Source: an uncultured Clostridia bacterium
GTDB taxonomy: Bacteria > Bacillota > Clostridia > Christensenellales > Borkfalkiaceae
Length of the DNA: 40,837 nt
Assembly (NCBI GenBank): GCA_947625385.1
Contig: CANQOB010000014.1
Coordinates: 1-40,837 of the forward strand
Direction: 5' to 3'
This document shows, piece by piece, positions 24,723-32,386 of the stretch. A program made the position numbers and the translations under genes. The first letter of the stretch is position 1; every line of letters starts with the position of its first letter. Below the pieces are notes generated by a model that saw nothing but the letters and a program-made list of their open reading frames with translations, ran no database searches and was not told the DNA's origin.

Positions 24723-26594
24723 TTAGTGCTTGCTGTCAGGCAACATGGCGACTTCGGAAGGCGCAACGGCTTCCGTGGGGATAGCCTCGATCTTATCGGC
24801 GAGACTGCTCCAATACTGCGCGGTCTTGTAGGTCTCTACGCTCTCGGCGGGAACATAGATCTTGGCATTCTTACATCCGAACACGATACCCCAAGAGCTT
24901 GCCGTGGGCGGCGTCGTCGCCTTGATCGTAATGGAAGTCAGCGTATCCATCGTCGCGAAGATCTCGTCGTCGGATACATCGGCAAGTTGTTCGCCGAATA
25001 CGACGCTGACAAGCGGGCATTGATAGAAAGGATGGGATTTGATTGTTTTTACGCTCTCGAATTCGGCATTCGTGATTTTCGTCGCAGAGAAGCAATATGC
25101 GGAGAGGGTCTCTGCCTTCGGGAAAGAGATCGTTTGCAGTTTGCTTGCATTACTGAACGCGTATTTCCCGACGGTCACTGCCTTGGGGAAGCTAACCGAT
25201 GTTACGGTCGTGTTATAATAGAACGCGGAATTGTTGATCGCCGTCACATCTTCGAACGCGACTTCGGTTTCCGTGCTGTACGGAAGATACATGTAGAGGA
25301 TTGTTCCGTCCTTGGAAAGAACTGCATTATTTTCGACTTTGAAGTGTTCGTTCTTCGGGTCGACAGTCACGGACTGCACCTTGGCGACATTCTTCGGTTC
25401 GCACTTTGCGAACTCATAGGTGTTGTTCTTGCCCATGCCGAAGAGCTTGCCGAAGTCGGGGAATACCGTCAGGTCGGCAGGGATTTTCAGGTTGGTGTAG
25501 TCCCCCGTGTACTCGTTGAGAGTGCCGTCACCATTGATCTTCCAATCGGGGTCGGCTTCCTGTTGGAACCCGCATTCGCAGGTATCACCGCTTGTGAAAT
25601 CGTGCGCCTCAACACTGCTTTCGTCTTTCGCATTATCAAAATCACAAGCCTTCCAGTGGTTCTCGCTGTCATAAGCCCACTTCGAATAGGTATGGACGTG
25701 TTTGAGGGTCGGTTTGAGCGCACCGGAAACCCAAGTGACTTCGAACAGACCGTCAGGGGCGTCGCTCGGACGACCAAGGTTCCCGCCCTGGTCGGGATAG
25801 TACTGCTTGTTGAGTTTGTTATAGACTTTGAACTGGTCGCCTTCCTTTACGGTGATCGTCGCGCTCCAAGTCTTATCCCCGTCGAAGGTCATGTGGATGC
25901 AGTTCTCAATGACGCCGTAGTCGGGCCAATCGTTCTTGGGATAGGCGGCAAGTTTGCCGACGATATACATATCTTCCGTCGTCGTGGGCGGGGTGACGCT
26001 CTCAACGAGTTCCCAGCTCACGTAATTGTCTTTCCAAGGGGCGGGAGACGGTTTGGTATGTACGGTGAACTTGTAAATGCCGTCTTTTCCCGTTGCCACG
26101 CCGATGTTCTTCGTGCCCGCGTCGATGAAGGTACCCGAAGCGTTGCGCACTTCATCGATGCCGAAATAGGTGCCGTCAGTCCATTTGAGGGCGCCGTTCT
26201 CGTCTTTCTCATTTTGCCTGATCTTGAAGCTGTCGCCGCCGGCATAGATCTTGAATTGGATGGTGTAGAGGGTGAAGCCCTCCGCATCTTTCTTGGATTC
26301 CTTGGTGAGCTTGAAATTAGATTTGAGTTCCGTCCAACTTGCATTCTGCAAGTCTCCCGCGCCTGCGCCGGTCACCCAAAATTCGCGGGTGTCGAGGTCG
26401 GCGTCGGGGGTGACGTCGCCCTCCCCGGGATTATCGGGGTTGTCGGGTGTGTTGGGGTCGTCGGGGTTGTTGATGCCGGGCTTGTCGCCCTCGTTCGGGT
26501 TGGGCTCCGTGGGAGCGCAGGCGGCGACCGCCCAGCCGAGACAGCCGGCGAGCGCCACGGAAAGTCCCAGTGTGAGCCATTTCTTGGTGTTCAT
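24723..26594 (-). CDS. Surface lipoprotein with two beta-modules and BspA-type leucine-rich repeats
   Basis: A 623-aa lipoprotein (lipobox WAVAAC, Cys 26). After a Pro/Asn/Asp-rich linker come two beta-modules beginning REFWVTG (about 70-200) and EDMYIVG (about 208-300), related to a module in amylase copy 2. Next is one Cys/His segment (HVHTYSKW, HWKAC, CECG), then BspA/LRR_5-type repeats (about 385-600; phrases such as INNSAFYYNTTVTSVSFP). LRR proteins of this type bind host or polymer surfaces; the shared modules suggest glucan binding, which is inference. ATG 26594 follows TTTAGGAGGAATGT. Expression probably depends on an unusual promoter with a G8 spacer. Confidence 0.9.
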   Translation of the reverse strand: MNTKKWLTLGLSVALAGCLGWAVAACAPTEPNPNEGDKPGINNPDDPNTPDNPDNPGEGDVTPDADLDTREFWVTGAGAGDLQNASWTELKSNFKLTKESKKDAEGFTLYTIQFKIYAGGDSFKIRQNEKDENGALKWTDGTYFGIDEVRNASGTFIDAGTKNIGVATGKDGIYKFTVHTKPSPAPWKDNYVSWELVESVTPPTTTEDMYIVGKLAAYPKNDWPDYGVIENCIHMTFDGDKTWSATITVKEGDQFKVYNKLNKQYYPDQGGNLGRPSDAPDGLFEVTWVSGALKPTLKHVHTYSKWAYDSENHWKACDFDNAKDESSVEAHDFTSGDTCECGFQQEADPDWKINGDGTLNEYTGDYTNLKIPADLTVFPDFGKLFGMGKNNTYEFAKCEPKNVAKVQSVTVDPKNEHFKVENNAVLSKDGTILYMYLPYSTETEVAFEDVTAINNSAFYYNTTVTSVSFPKAVTVGKYAFSNASKLQTISFPKAETLSAYCFSATKITNAEFESVKTIKSHPFYQCPLVSVVFGEQLADVSDDEIFATMDTLTSITIKATTPPTASSWGIVFGCKNAKIYVPAESVETYKTAQYWSSLADKIEAIPTEAVAPSEVAMLPDSKH

Positions 26595-26658
26595 ACATTC
26601 CTCCTAAAAAAGTTTTATTTGCCGTTATCCACGAAGTTTTCGCGTTTCGGCACTTACT

Positions 26659-26685
26659 ATTATACCACCCCCCCCTGCTTGTCAA
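26659..26685 (-). promoter_or_regulatory. Promoter of the LRR lipoprotein with a G8 tract in a 15-bp spacer
   Basis: Perfect TTGACA (26680-26685) and perfect TATAAT (26659-26664) are separated by only 15 bp, eight of which are consecutive G (C8 on plus at 26668-26675). A/T-rich sequence resembling an UP element lies upstream. Slippage in the G tract would change the spacing; two more G would give the optimal 17. Confidence 0.8.
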
Positions 26686-26819
26686 GTGTTTTTTTGATAA
26701 AATCTAAAAATTTTCGAAAAATTTTTTCTGACGCGCGAAAATTTCTTTCGCGCGACCTATTTTATAAGAAAAATTGCCCCATGAAACTTATCAACATGGC
26801 AAGAAATAGCCGAAAGGAA

Positions 26820-26853
26820 AAGAGCGCGGCGGCTTCGAAAGAAGCCGCCGCGC
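26820..26853 (-). terminator. GC-rich hairpin upstream of the LRR promoter, likely insulating terminator
   Basis: A 13-bp stem GCGCGGCGGCTTC with a GAAA loop; on the minus strand TCTTTT follows. It shares AAAGAGCGCGGCGGC with the hairpin at 24416-24450; the one changed stem pair (A-T to T-A) keeps pairing. It would stop minus-strand transcription coming from the IS30 side. Confidence 0.45.
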
Positions 26854-26864
26854 AAGAAAAATTG

Positions 26865-26890
26865 GTGAATTATACTATCAAGTGCAACGG
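26865..26890 (+). repeat. IS30 left inverted repeat
   Basis: Outer seven bases GTGAATT and inner AAGTGCAAC match the right end in inverted orientation. Confidence 0.8.
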
Positions 26891-26906
26891 GGTGAGAGAT
26901 AAAAAA

Positions 26907-26935
26907 GTAGTTCAAACGGAAGTCTGTGTTATAAT
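26907..26935 (+). promoter_or_regulatory. Promoter of the IS30 transposase
   Basis: Extended -10 TGTTATAAT (26927-26935) with a poor -35, about 37 bp before the transposase ATG and inside the element. Confidence 0.5.
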
Positions 26936-26971
26936 AGAGATTGCGAAACCACTACAACACAGGAGGTCCGA

Positions 26972-27937
26972 ATGAACTACCACCATCTTACCATAGAAGA
27001 ACGCGCTTGTCTACGAAAATACTATACTGAAGGATTAAGTTTTCGAAAAATTGCAAAATTATTGGGACGAAGCCCGAGTACGATCTCCCGGGAGATCGGC
27101 AGGAATTATACGCACCGGTATGAGTATAACACCTATTACCCTCATACGGCACAGAAGAAATATCTGTTCCGCAGGTCGTTCTGCCACAGGGGAATGTTTT
27201 GGGAAAAGGAAGTCACGGATTATATCACGGAGAAGTTATCCTTAACTTGGTCTCCCGAACAAATTTCAAAAACTCCGTGTGCGTTGAAGATGCCTTCCTT
27301 TAAGACGATCTACCGTTGGTTATACGAGGGATATGTAGCCAAAGGAGACGTAAAGAAGCTGCGACGAAAGGGAAAGACAAGGAAACGGCTTGGGAATGGC
27401 GGAAGGTTTACAACGGGGAAGAGCATACGAAAACGGGACAAGAGCGTATATACGCGGAAAGAGTTCGGGCATTGGGAAGCGGATACGGTAGTGAGCGGGC
27501 GAGGAAAGAGCAAAGCGTGCTTTGCGACGCTTGCAGAGAGGAAAACAAGGTTTTACATAGCGATCAAGCTTCCAAACCGTGACGGGGAGACAATGGCGAA
27601 AGCGGTGATTGCAGCTCTCTCCAAGCTCCCCCAAGGAGCGGTAAAGACCATAACCTGTGACCGAGGCAGCGAGTTTTCCCATTGGAGAGAGATAGAAGAG
27701 GCATTGCATTGCTCTGTCTATTTCGCCGACCCCTATTGTGCATGGCAAAAGGGAACGAATGAAAACCTGAACGGTTTACTCCGCGAGTTCTATCCCAAAG
27801 GGCATAATCTTTCCCATGTAAGCGACAAAACTCTAAAAAAGAATCTGGCGCTTCTCAACGCCAGACCCAAAAAAATCCTTCTCTTCCAAACTCCACAGAG
27901 TTTGTTTGAACAAAATCTCAAAAACTGTTGCACTTAG
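26972..27937 (+). CDS. IS30-family transposase
   Basis: A 321-aa DDE transposase. The N-terminal helix-turn-helix (LTIEERACLRKYY, then SFRKIAKLLGRSPSTISREI) recognises the inverted repeats. The catalytic residues are visible as WEADTVV (first Asp), TCDRGSEF (second Asp) and GTNENLNGLLREF (Glu), with the IS30 ending FYPKGHNLSHV. Length is typical and the frame is uninterrupted, so the element may still move. ATG 26972 follows AGGAGGTCCGA. The gene is slightly less GC-rich than its neighbours, as expected for a mobile gene. Confidence 0.96.
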   Translation: MNYHHLTIEERACLRKYYTEGLSFRKIAKLLGRSPSTISREIGRNYTHRYEYNTYYPHTAQKKYLFRRSFCHRGMFWEKEVTDYITEKLSLTWSPEQISKTPCALKMPSFKTIYRWLYEGYVAKGDVKKLRRKGKTRKRLGNGGRFTTGKSIRKRDKSVYTRKEFGHWEADTVVSGRGKSKACFATLAERKTRFYIAIKLPNRDGETMAKAVIAALSKLPQGAVKTITCDRGSEFSHWREIEEALHCSVYFADPYCAWQKGTNENLNGLLREFYPKGHNLSHVSDKTLKKNLALLNARPKKILLFQTPQSLFEQNLKNCCT

Positions 27938-27950
27938 TTTGACAATTCAC
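27925..27950 (-). repeat. IS30 right inverted repeat
   Basis: Inverted partner of 26865-26890; it starts inside the last codons of the transposase gene. Confidence 0.8.
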
Positions 27951-27966
27951 TAAATTCAAAATAACG

Positions 27967-27998
27967 GAAAAAGCAAAAACCACGCTTTTTGCTTTTTC
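27967..27998. terminator. Bidirectional hairpin between IS30 and the HAD gene
   Basis: A perfect 13-bp A/T-rich stem, GAAAAAGCAAAAA with its complement, around a 6-nt loop. It supplies T-rich sequence on both strands. On the minus strand it is also stem 3 of the structured repeat copy 2. Confidence 0.6.
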
Positions 27999-28126
27999 GC
28001 AGCATTTGCGCACCACGGTACGCACACTGTCCGTTGAAACATCCAATCGGAGCCAAGTTCGTTAAGGCATACACGCTCATTCGCTCGCGCGATTTCTTTT
28101 GCGTCAGCAAAAGAAATCGCGCGAAA
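27967..28126 (-). repeat. Structured repeat, copy 2 (three stem-loops, possible RNA element)
   Basis: Minus-strand copy at the 3' end of the HAD gene. Stem 1 (28085-28124) is a perfect 18-bp hairpin with a 4-nt loop that contains the HAD stop codon. The conserved tail runs to 28026. Stem 2 (28008-28023) is GCGTAC/GTGCGC with a CGTG loop, at the same 2-nt offset as in copy 1 but with different, still pairing, bases. Stem 3 is at 27967-27998. Copy 1 lies behind rubrerythrin in the opposite orientation. Confidence 0.75.
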
Positions 28127-28781
28127 GAACAGAAATAAGTTCCCCGTAATCCGACGCGACAACGCCGTCGTAGCCCTGCGGCGCCGTCCGTGCAAACAAG
28201 ATGAACGGGACGCCGAGAAGCTCCGCACACGCCCTGTCCGAAGTCAAACTGTCGCCGACCCAGACGGCGCGCGTCCTTTGAAAGCCGGGGATGTGCGTGC
28301 ACACATAATCCGCGTACGCCTGCGAAGGCTTGTCCGCGCCGATCTCCTCCGAGATGAACGCGCCCGCAAGATAGGGAGAAAACCCCGCGTCGGCGATGTG
28401 GCGGCGCTGGATGACGGTACTTCCGTTCGTCACGATGTAGATCCTGCCGCGTGCGGCGAGCGTCTCCAAAAACTCCCGCGCACCCGGGAAGGGAAAGCAA
28501 ACTTCGGAGAATCCCTCAAAATAGGCACGGGAGACCGCCTCCGCATCCGCGCGAAGTCCGAACTCCTCGAAGAAGAGATGAAACCGCCTCACTTTGAGTT
28601 CCTCCCGCAAGATCCCGCCGCGTTCGAGAAGTTTCCAGAGCCCGTCGTTGATCTCGTGGAAGCGCGCGCAGAGCGCGTCGTCGAAGGGCAATCCGAACGC
28701 CGAAAACGTGCGCCTGAGGTTCTCCCGCTCCGCTTTGGAAAAGTCGAGCAGCGTATCGTCAAGGTCGAGCAAAAAATCCAT
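28104..28781 (-). CDS. HAD-superfamily phosphatase, YjjG/YfnB-like
   Basis: A 225-aa cytoplasmic hydrolase. HAD motif I is DLDDT (residues 6-10, nucleophile Asp 6), motif II IVTNGST, motif III the Lys in GADKPS, and motif IV VGDSLTSDRACA. The helical cap between motifs I and II and the length match the YjjG/YfnB group, which dephosphorylates nucleotides or small phosphate esters; the true substrate is unknown. ATG 28781 overlaps the helicase stop region (TGAATG) with GGAGG upstream, so translation is coupled. The last codons and the stop lie inside the structured repeat, which may have replaced the original 3' end. Confidence 0.9.
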   Translation of the reverse strand: MDFLLDLDDTLLDFSKAERENLRRTFSAFGLPFDDALCARFHEINDGLWKLLERGGILREELKVRRFHLFFEEFGLRADAEAVSRAYFEGFSEVCFPFPGAREFLETLAARGRIYIVTNGSTVIQRRHIADAGFSPYLAGAFISEEIGADKPSQAYADYVCTHIPGFQRTRAVWVGDSLTSDRACAELLGVPFILFARTAPQGYDGVVASDYGELISVLSRDFFC

Positions 28782-31154
28782 TCAATCCTCCAAAATGACG
28801 AGATATGCGAGCGCACGCGTATATGCAATGTAGCGCTCGTTCTCGGACATGCCCCTGTCGTAGACCGCCACCGCGGAAAATTCAAGCCCCTTGCTCTCGT
28901 ACACGGTCATCACGTTCACGCACGTTTTGGAGATCCCCTCGCCGAGACGCTTGTAGCCGCGCTTTTCGAAGCGGTAGAGCTCCTCCTCACGGGCGATGAC
29001 GGCTTTGAGACCCTGTTTGTCGCGGAAGAACGCGGAGAGCTTTCGGAGCTTGACCGTCCCGACCTCTTCGCCGTGCAGTCCGATGGGATACATCAGCGCG
29101 TCCGACTGCCGCTTGACGAACTCAACGATCTCGTTCGTATTGCGATAGTTGCGGTCGAGGGTGTACACGGGAAAGCCGAGCGCGCTCCAATCCTTCACGC
29201 CCCGCCAGGGGGTGATGTTCTGTTTCAAATCGCCGAAGATGTTGAACGCCGCGTCCGAATGGATGCGGGCAAGAAGAGAATATTCGCTCTCCGAAAGGTC
29301 CTGTCCTTCGTCCACGAACACGAGACCGTAGCGCGGAGTGAGCGTTCTGCCCGCCTCGGCGAGCACGAACGAGAGGGCGAAGCCGTCCGAGGGATAGACG
29401 CCCTTCAATCCGTATCTGTTCTTATATTTTTTGACTGTCTCGCGGTACAGCCAGCGGGCGATGTCCACGCTGTCCGCGCACCGCCCGAGCTGCGCGCAGT
29501 ATCCCGTGGAGCGGATGACGGCGGAAAATTCGGAAAGGAGGGCGAGTCCCTCCCCCATGTCCGAAACCGCGCCGCCGATGGCGTCCGCCTCCGCGAGCAG
29601 TTCCTCCCGCCGTGCGATGCGGTCGGCATAGGTCAAAACGAAAGTCCCACCCCGCTTGACGCGGTACCGCCTGAGGTCTGCAATCTCCTTCTCCGCCGCC
29701 TGTTTGAGCGCGCCGAGGCTCTCCTGCGCCTCGCGGAGCACGTTTTCCGTCCGTGCGACCGCATGGCGGAGACTTTGATAAAATTCGCGGAATCTGCGGA
29801 AAAAGTAATCGGGCGTGCGGTAAGGTTCGCCGAGCGCATAGCGCAGAAACTCCTCTATCTGCGCGAAATCGCTCATGAGAGCGCGAAACGGTTTTGTGAA
29901 ATAAACTCCCCCTTCCCTATTCTCTTTGAGTTCGCCGAGCACGGCGCGGCGCACGCGGGAGGAGGCGTTTTTCACGCGCTCGAAGAGTTGCAGGCGGCGC
30001 GTACAGTCGCCGAGCACCTGCTTTGTGACTTCGCGGCATTCTTCTCCCGTGATGAGCCCCCTGACGTCCGAAAAGATGCGCTCTATCTTGCGCCCGACGT
30101 CCGAAACAAAGCGGGACGAATAGAGATATTCGAGATATTCCGCGCTCTCCCGCTCTCCGCAGAGGTGGGAACGGAGGTCGATGCCCTCCCCCTCGAGGAC
30201 GCGGAAAAAGTAATTTTTCAGGGTGACCGTTTTGACCTTTTCGAGTTCGAGGACCTGCGCAAGTTCGTCGATAAACGCATTGAAACTGTCCGACGGGGTG
30301 ATGACGAGCACGTCCCGCGCTTTGAGCGCCTCGTTGTTGTACATGAGGTAACTCAAACGGTGGAGCAAGATCATCGTCTTGCCGCTTCCCGCGCACCCCT
30401 GCAAGACAAAACTCTCCCGCTCGGGACGGTTGATGATCTCGAACTGTTTCTCCTGGATGGTCTCGATGATGTCGCGCACGTGCGCGTCGTCCTTCCTGCT
30501 TTTGAGGATGGAGCGAAGATAGGGGTCGAAGAGAATCTCCTCGTCCCGACCGGCGATCTCTTCGGGCGAAAGTTCGTCTTTCACCGAGAGATATTCGTTC
30601 CGAAAGCCCAAGAGCTTTCCGTTCTTGACGGAGAGGGCGCGGCGCAGAACGGCGATATACTCGTAGTCGTTGATCTTGAAGGAGACGCGGCTCTTTTGGT
30701 AGTACCGCACGGCGAGCGGAGCACGCCAATCGACGATCTCGAGGTTGACGTCCCCCTTCTTGCCGATATAATAGCTGTTATACCCCTCCTGCCCGTCCAC
30801 CACATCCATGCGCGCAAAATAGGGTTCGCGGAAAAAGCAGCGGAATGTGCCGAGCTTGCGCTCCTCCGCCTTGATCTCCGCCTTTTTGGCGAGAAGCTGT
30901 CTGTAATCCTCCGCCGAATATCCCTCGCGCGAGGCGATGCCGTCCGCCTCCTCTTTGAGGAGCGCGATGCGCTTTTGGTAGCGTTTGAGGTAAAAACTTT
31001 TGAGCGCGACGAGAACGGCGGAGAGCCTCTCTTCCTCATAGACGCGCTGTGCGTCCCCGTCGAGCAAAGAGAGATACCACGCCTTATCCGCGCATATCTT
31101 CGGCGATATCCGTTTGACGATTTGTTCCGTTTTTTCGTCCCGTTCTCCCGTCAT
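28782..31154 (-). CDS. HelD-like superfamily 1 helicase (UvrD/Rep family)
   Basis: A 790-aa SF1A ATPase. Walker A is GCAGSGKT (253-260), motif II VFVDEGQDLSESEY, motif III FGDLKQNITPWRG, motif V TVYESKGLEF and motif VI RYIAYTRAL. The N-terminal 240 residues include a long coiled-coil-like segment and VDWRAP (141-146), the mark of HelD-type proteins. HelD binds RNA polymerase and releases stalled complexes; a DNA helicase role remains possible. ATG 31154 comes one base after the predicted transcription start from an extended -10 promoter, so the mRNA seems leaderless. It is cotranscribed with the HAD gene. Confidence 0.9.
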   Translation of the reverse strand: MTGERDEKTEQIVKRISPKICADKAWYLSLLDGDAQRVYEEERLSAVLVALKSFYLKRYQKRIALLKEEADGIASREGYSAEDYRQLLAKKAEIKAEERKLGTFRCFFREPYFARMDVVDGQEGYNSYYIGKKGDVNLEIVDWRAPLAVRYYQKSRVSFKINDYEYIAVLRRALSVKNGKLLGFRNEYLSVKDELSPEEIAGRDEEILFDPYLRSILKSRKDDAHVRDIIETIQEKQFEIINRPERESFVLQGCAGSGKTMILLHRLSYLMYNNEALKARDVLVITPSDSFNAFIDELAQVLELEKVKTVTLKNYFFRVLEGEGIDLRSHLCGERESAEYLEYLYSSRFVSDVGRKIERIFSDVRGLITGEECREVTKQVLGDCTRRLQLFERVKNASSRVRRAVLGELKENREGGVYFTKPFRALMSDFAQIEEFLRYALGEPYRTPDYFFRRFREFYQSLRHAVARTENVLREAQESLGALKQAAEKEIADLRRYRVKRGGTFVLTYADRIARREELLAEADAIGGAVSDMGEGLALLSEFSAVIRSTGYCAQLGRCADSVDIARWLYRETVKKYKNRYGLKGVYPSDGFALSFVLAEAGRTLTPRYGLVFVDEGQDLSESEYSLLARIHSDAAFNIFGDLKQNITPWRGVKDWSALGFPVYTLDRNYRNTNEIVEFVKRQSDALMYPIGLHGEEVGTVKLRKLSAFFRDKQGLKAVIAREEELYRFEKRGYKRLGEGISKTCVNVMTVYESKGLEFSAVAVYDRGMSENERYIAYTRALAYLVILED

Positions 31155-31161
31155 ATCCTAT

Positions 31162-31170
31162 ATCATACCA
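31162..31170 (-). promoter_or_regulatory. Extended -10 promoter of the HelD-like gene
   Basis: TGGTATGAT is an extended -10 with no good -35. Its position predicts initiation at about 31155, one base before the ATG, and no room remains for a ribosome site. Confidence 0.55.
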
Positions 31171-31211
31171 TATTTTTTGCAGGATAGGCTATGTTTTTTT
31201 GAAAATTTTTG

Positions 31212-31245
31212 AAGCGGCGGCCGCTTTTTTTCGCGACCGCCGCTT
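31212..31245 (-). terminator. Possible terminator of the lepA-hemW operon
   Basis: AAGCGGCGG pairs with CCGCCGCTT (9 bp) around a 16-nt loop about 30 bp past the hemW stop. The following CAAAAATTTTC is not a clean T run, so termination is uncertain. Confidence 0.4.
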
Positions 31246-31276
31246 TCCTTCCCCGAATTTCTTTCCCTCTTTTCTC

Positions 31277-32386
31277 TCATTCCATGAATTCCGTCAGGAT
31301 CCGGTTCTGCACATAGAGAAATTCATCCTTGATGCGCGTCGTGTCCCCCGTCTCTTCGAGATACTCTTTCGTGCGCGCATAGGCGCCCTCGAAGTCCTTC
31401 TTCCAATCGCTTTTGAACTGCGCCGCATACGCTTTCGAGGAGAGCCCGAATACGGTGCGCAGAGCCAGCATGACGAATTCGAATTTCGCGTCCTTTTCCT
31501 CCACTTCTTCGCTCTCGATGACGGGGAAATGCCCCGAGAGGATGCACTTCATATATTCGTCGAGATCGAACGTATTCGTGAACCGCCTGCCGAAGAAAAA
31601 GGAGCTCGCCGAAACGCCCAAACCGATATATTCCCCGCGCTTCCAATAGTTCATGTTGTGACGGCTGCCGAAGCCGGGCTTGCAGAAGTTGCTCACTTCA
31701 TACCTTAGATACCCCTTCTCTTTGAGGAGAGTTCTGCCGAAGTCATAGAGCTCGGCGACCTCGTCCCCGTCGGGAAGTTCGCCGTTCAGATAGTCGGTGT
31801 AGATGGGCGTTCCGTCCTCCGGCGTGAGGGCATACATCGAGACATGGGTGGCCCCGTTTTGCTCTGCGAGCCCGATCGTCTCCCGCACGTCCTCCTTGGT
31901 TTGTCCTTTGAGACCGAGCATGATGTCCGCGGAAAAGTTCATGCCTTTCAAGAGTTTGCAGCAGGCAACGAAGTCCGCGCGCGTATGGATCCTTCCGAGC
32001 TCTTCCAGCTGATCGTCGCGCGCCGTCTGCAATCCGACGGAAAAGCGGTTGATGCCCGCGCGCCGGTAGAGCGCGATCTTCTGCGCGTCCACCGTGCCCG
32101 GATTCATCTCGATGGTGGCCTCGGGATCCTCGGTGAGATGAAAGCATTTCGAGATCTGTTTCATGAGTCCGTAAATATACTTCGGGTCGATCACGGAGGG
32201 CGTGCCGCCCCCGATATATACGGTATCGAACACGATCTTTTCGAGCTCTTTGCCGCGCATCTCCGCCTCTTTATAGAGACACGCCATGTACGCCTCGGCA
32301 AAGTTCAGGCGGTTCGGAAAGGACACAAAGTCGCAATAGGTGCATTTCTGTCTGCAAAAGGGAATATGGATGTAGATTCCGCTCAC
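31277..32386 (-). CDS. hemW: HemW-like radical SAM heme chaperone
   Basis: A 369-aa radical SAM protein with the cluster motif CRQKCTYC (Cys 11, 15, 18), followed by the VYIGGGTPS and IEMNPGTV motifs of the HemN/HemW family. The short N-terminus without the extra HemN segment favours HemW, a heme-binding chaperone, over oxygen-independent coproporphyrinogen oxidase. GTG 32384-32386 directly follows the stop codon of the MGMT-type gene, with GGGAGGGGAAATAA as ribosome site, so coupling is tight. In many Firmicutes hemW sits next to lepA; here three genes lie between them. Confidence 0.93.
   Translation of the reverse strand: MSGIYIHIPFCRQKCTYCDFVSFPNRLNFAEAYMACLYKEAEMRGKELEKIVFDTVYIGGGTPSVIDPKYIYGLMKQISKCFHLTEDPEATIEMNPGTVDAQKIALYRRAGINRFSVGLQTARDDQLEELGRIHTRADFVACCKLLKGMNFSADIMLGLKGQTKEDVRETIGLAEQNGATHVSMYALTPEDGTPIYTDYLNGELPDGDEVAELYDFGRTLLKEKGYLRYEVSNFCKPGFGSRHNMNYWKRGEYIGLGVSASSFFFGRRFTNTFDLDEYMKCILSGHFPVIESEEVEEKDAKFEFVMLALRTVFGLSSKAYAAQFKSDWKKDFEGAYARTKEYLEETGDTTRIKDEFLYVQNRILTEFME

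Larger units (their letters stand above)
26865..27950 (+). mobile_element. IS30-family insertion sequence, apparently intact
   Basis: About 1.09 kb, bounded by 26-bp imperfect inverted repeats (19 of 26 matching), both starting GTGAATT and containing AAGTGCAAC: left 26865-26890, right 27925-27950. One transposase gene fills the interior and is full length. No convincing target-site duplication is seen; IS30 elements make only 2-3 bp. Confidence 0.85.

Noticed and set aside
26781-26975. 64-codon frame (MKLINMARNSRKEK...) overlapping the IS30 left end and transposase start
   Set aside because: No ribosome site; it passes through the hairpin at 26824-26853 and the IS30 inverted repeat, so the reading frame is most likely fortuitous.
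24242-28126. CRISPR array or retron at the inverted repeats
   Set aside because: Only two divergent copies 3.8 kb apart, no regular spacers, and no cas or reverse transcriptase gene in the window.
28278-31187. Open plus-strand frame of 969 codons opposite the HelD-like gene, and similar long frames at 7837-10353, 14782-17616 and 31844-33922
   Set aside because: They are antisense to clear enzymes, have Arg/His/Asp-rich composition typical of mirrored GC-rich codons, and lack ribosome sites and recognisable domains.
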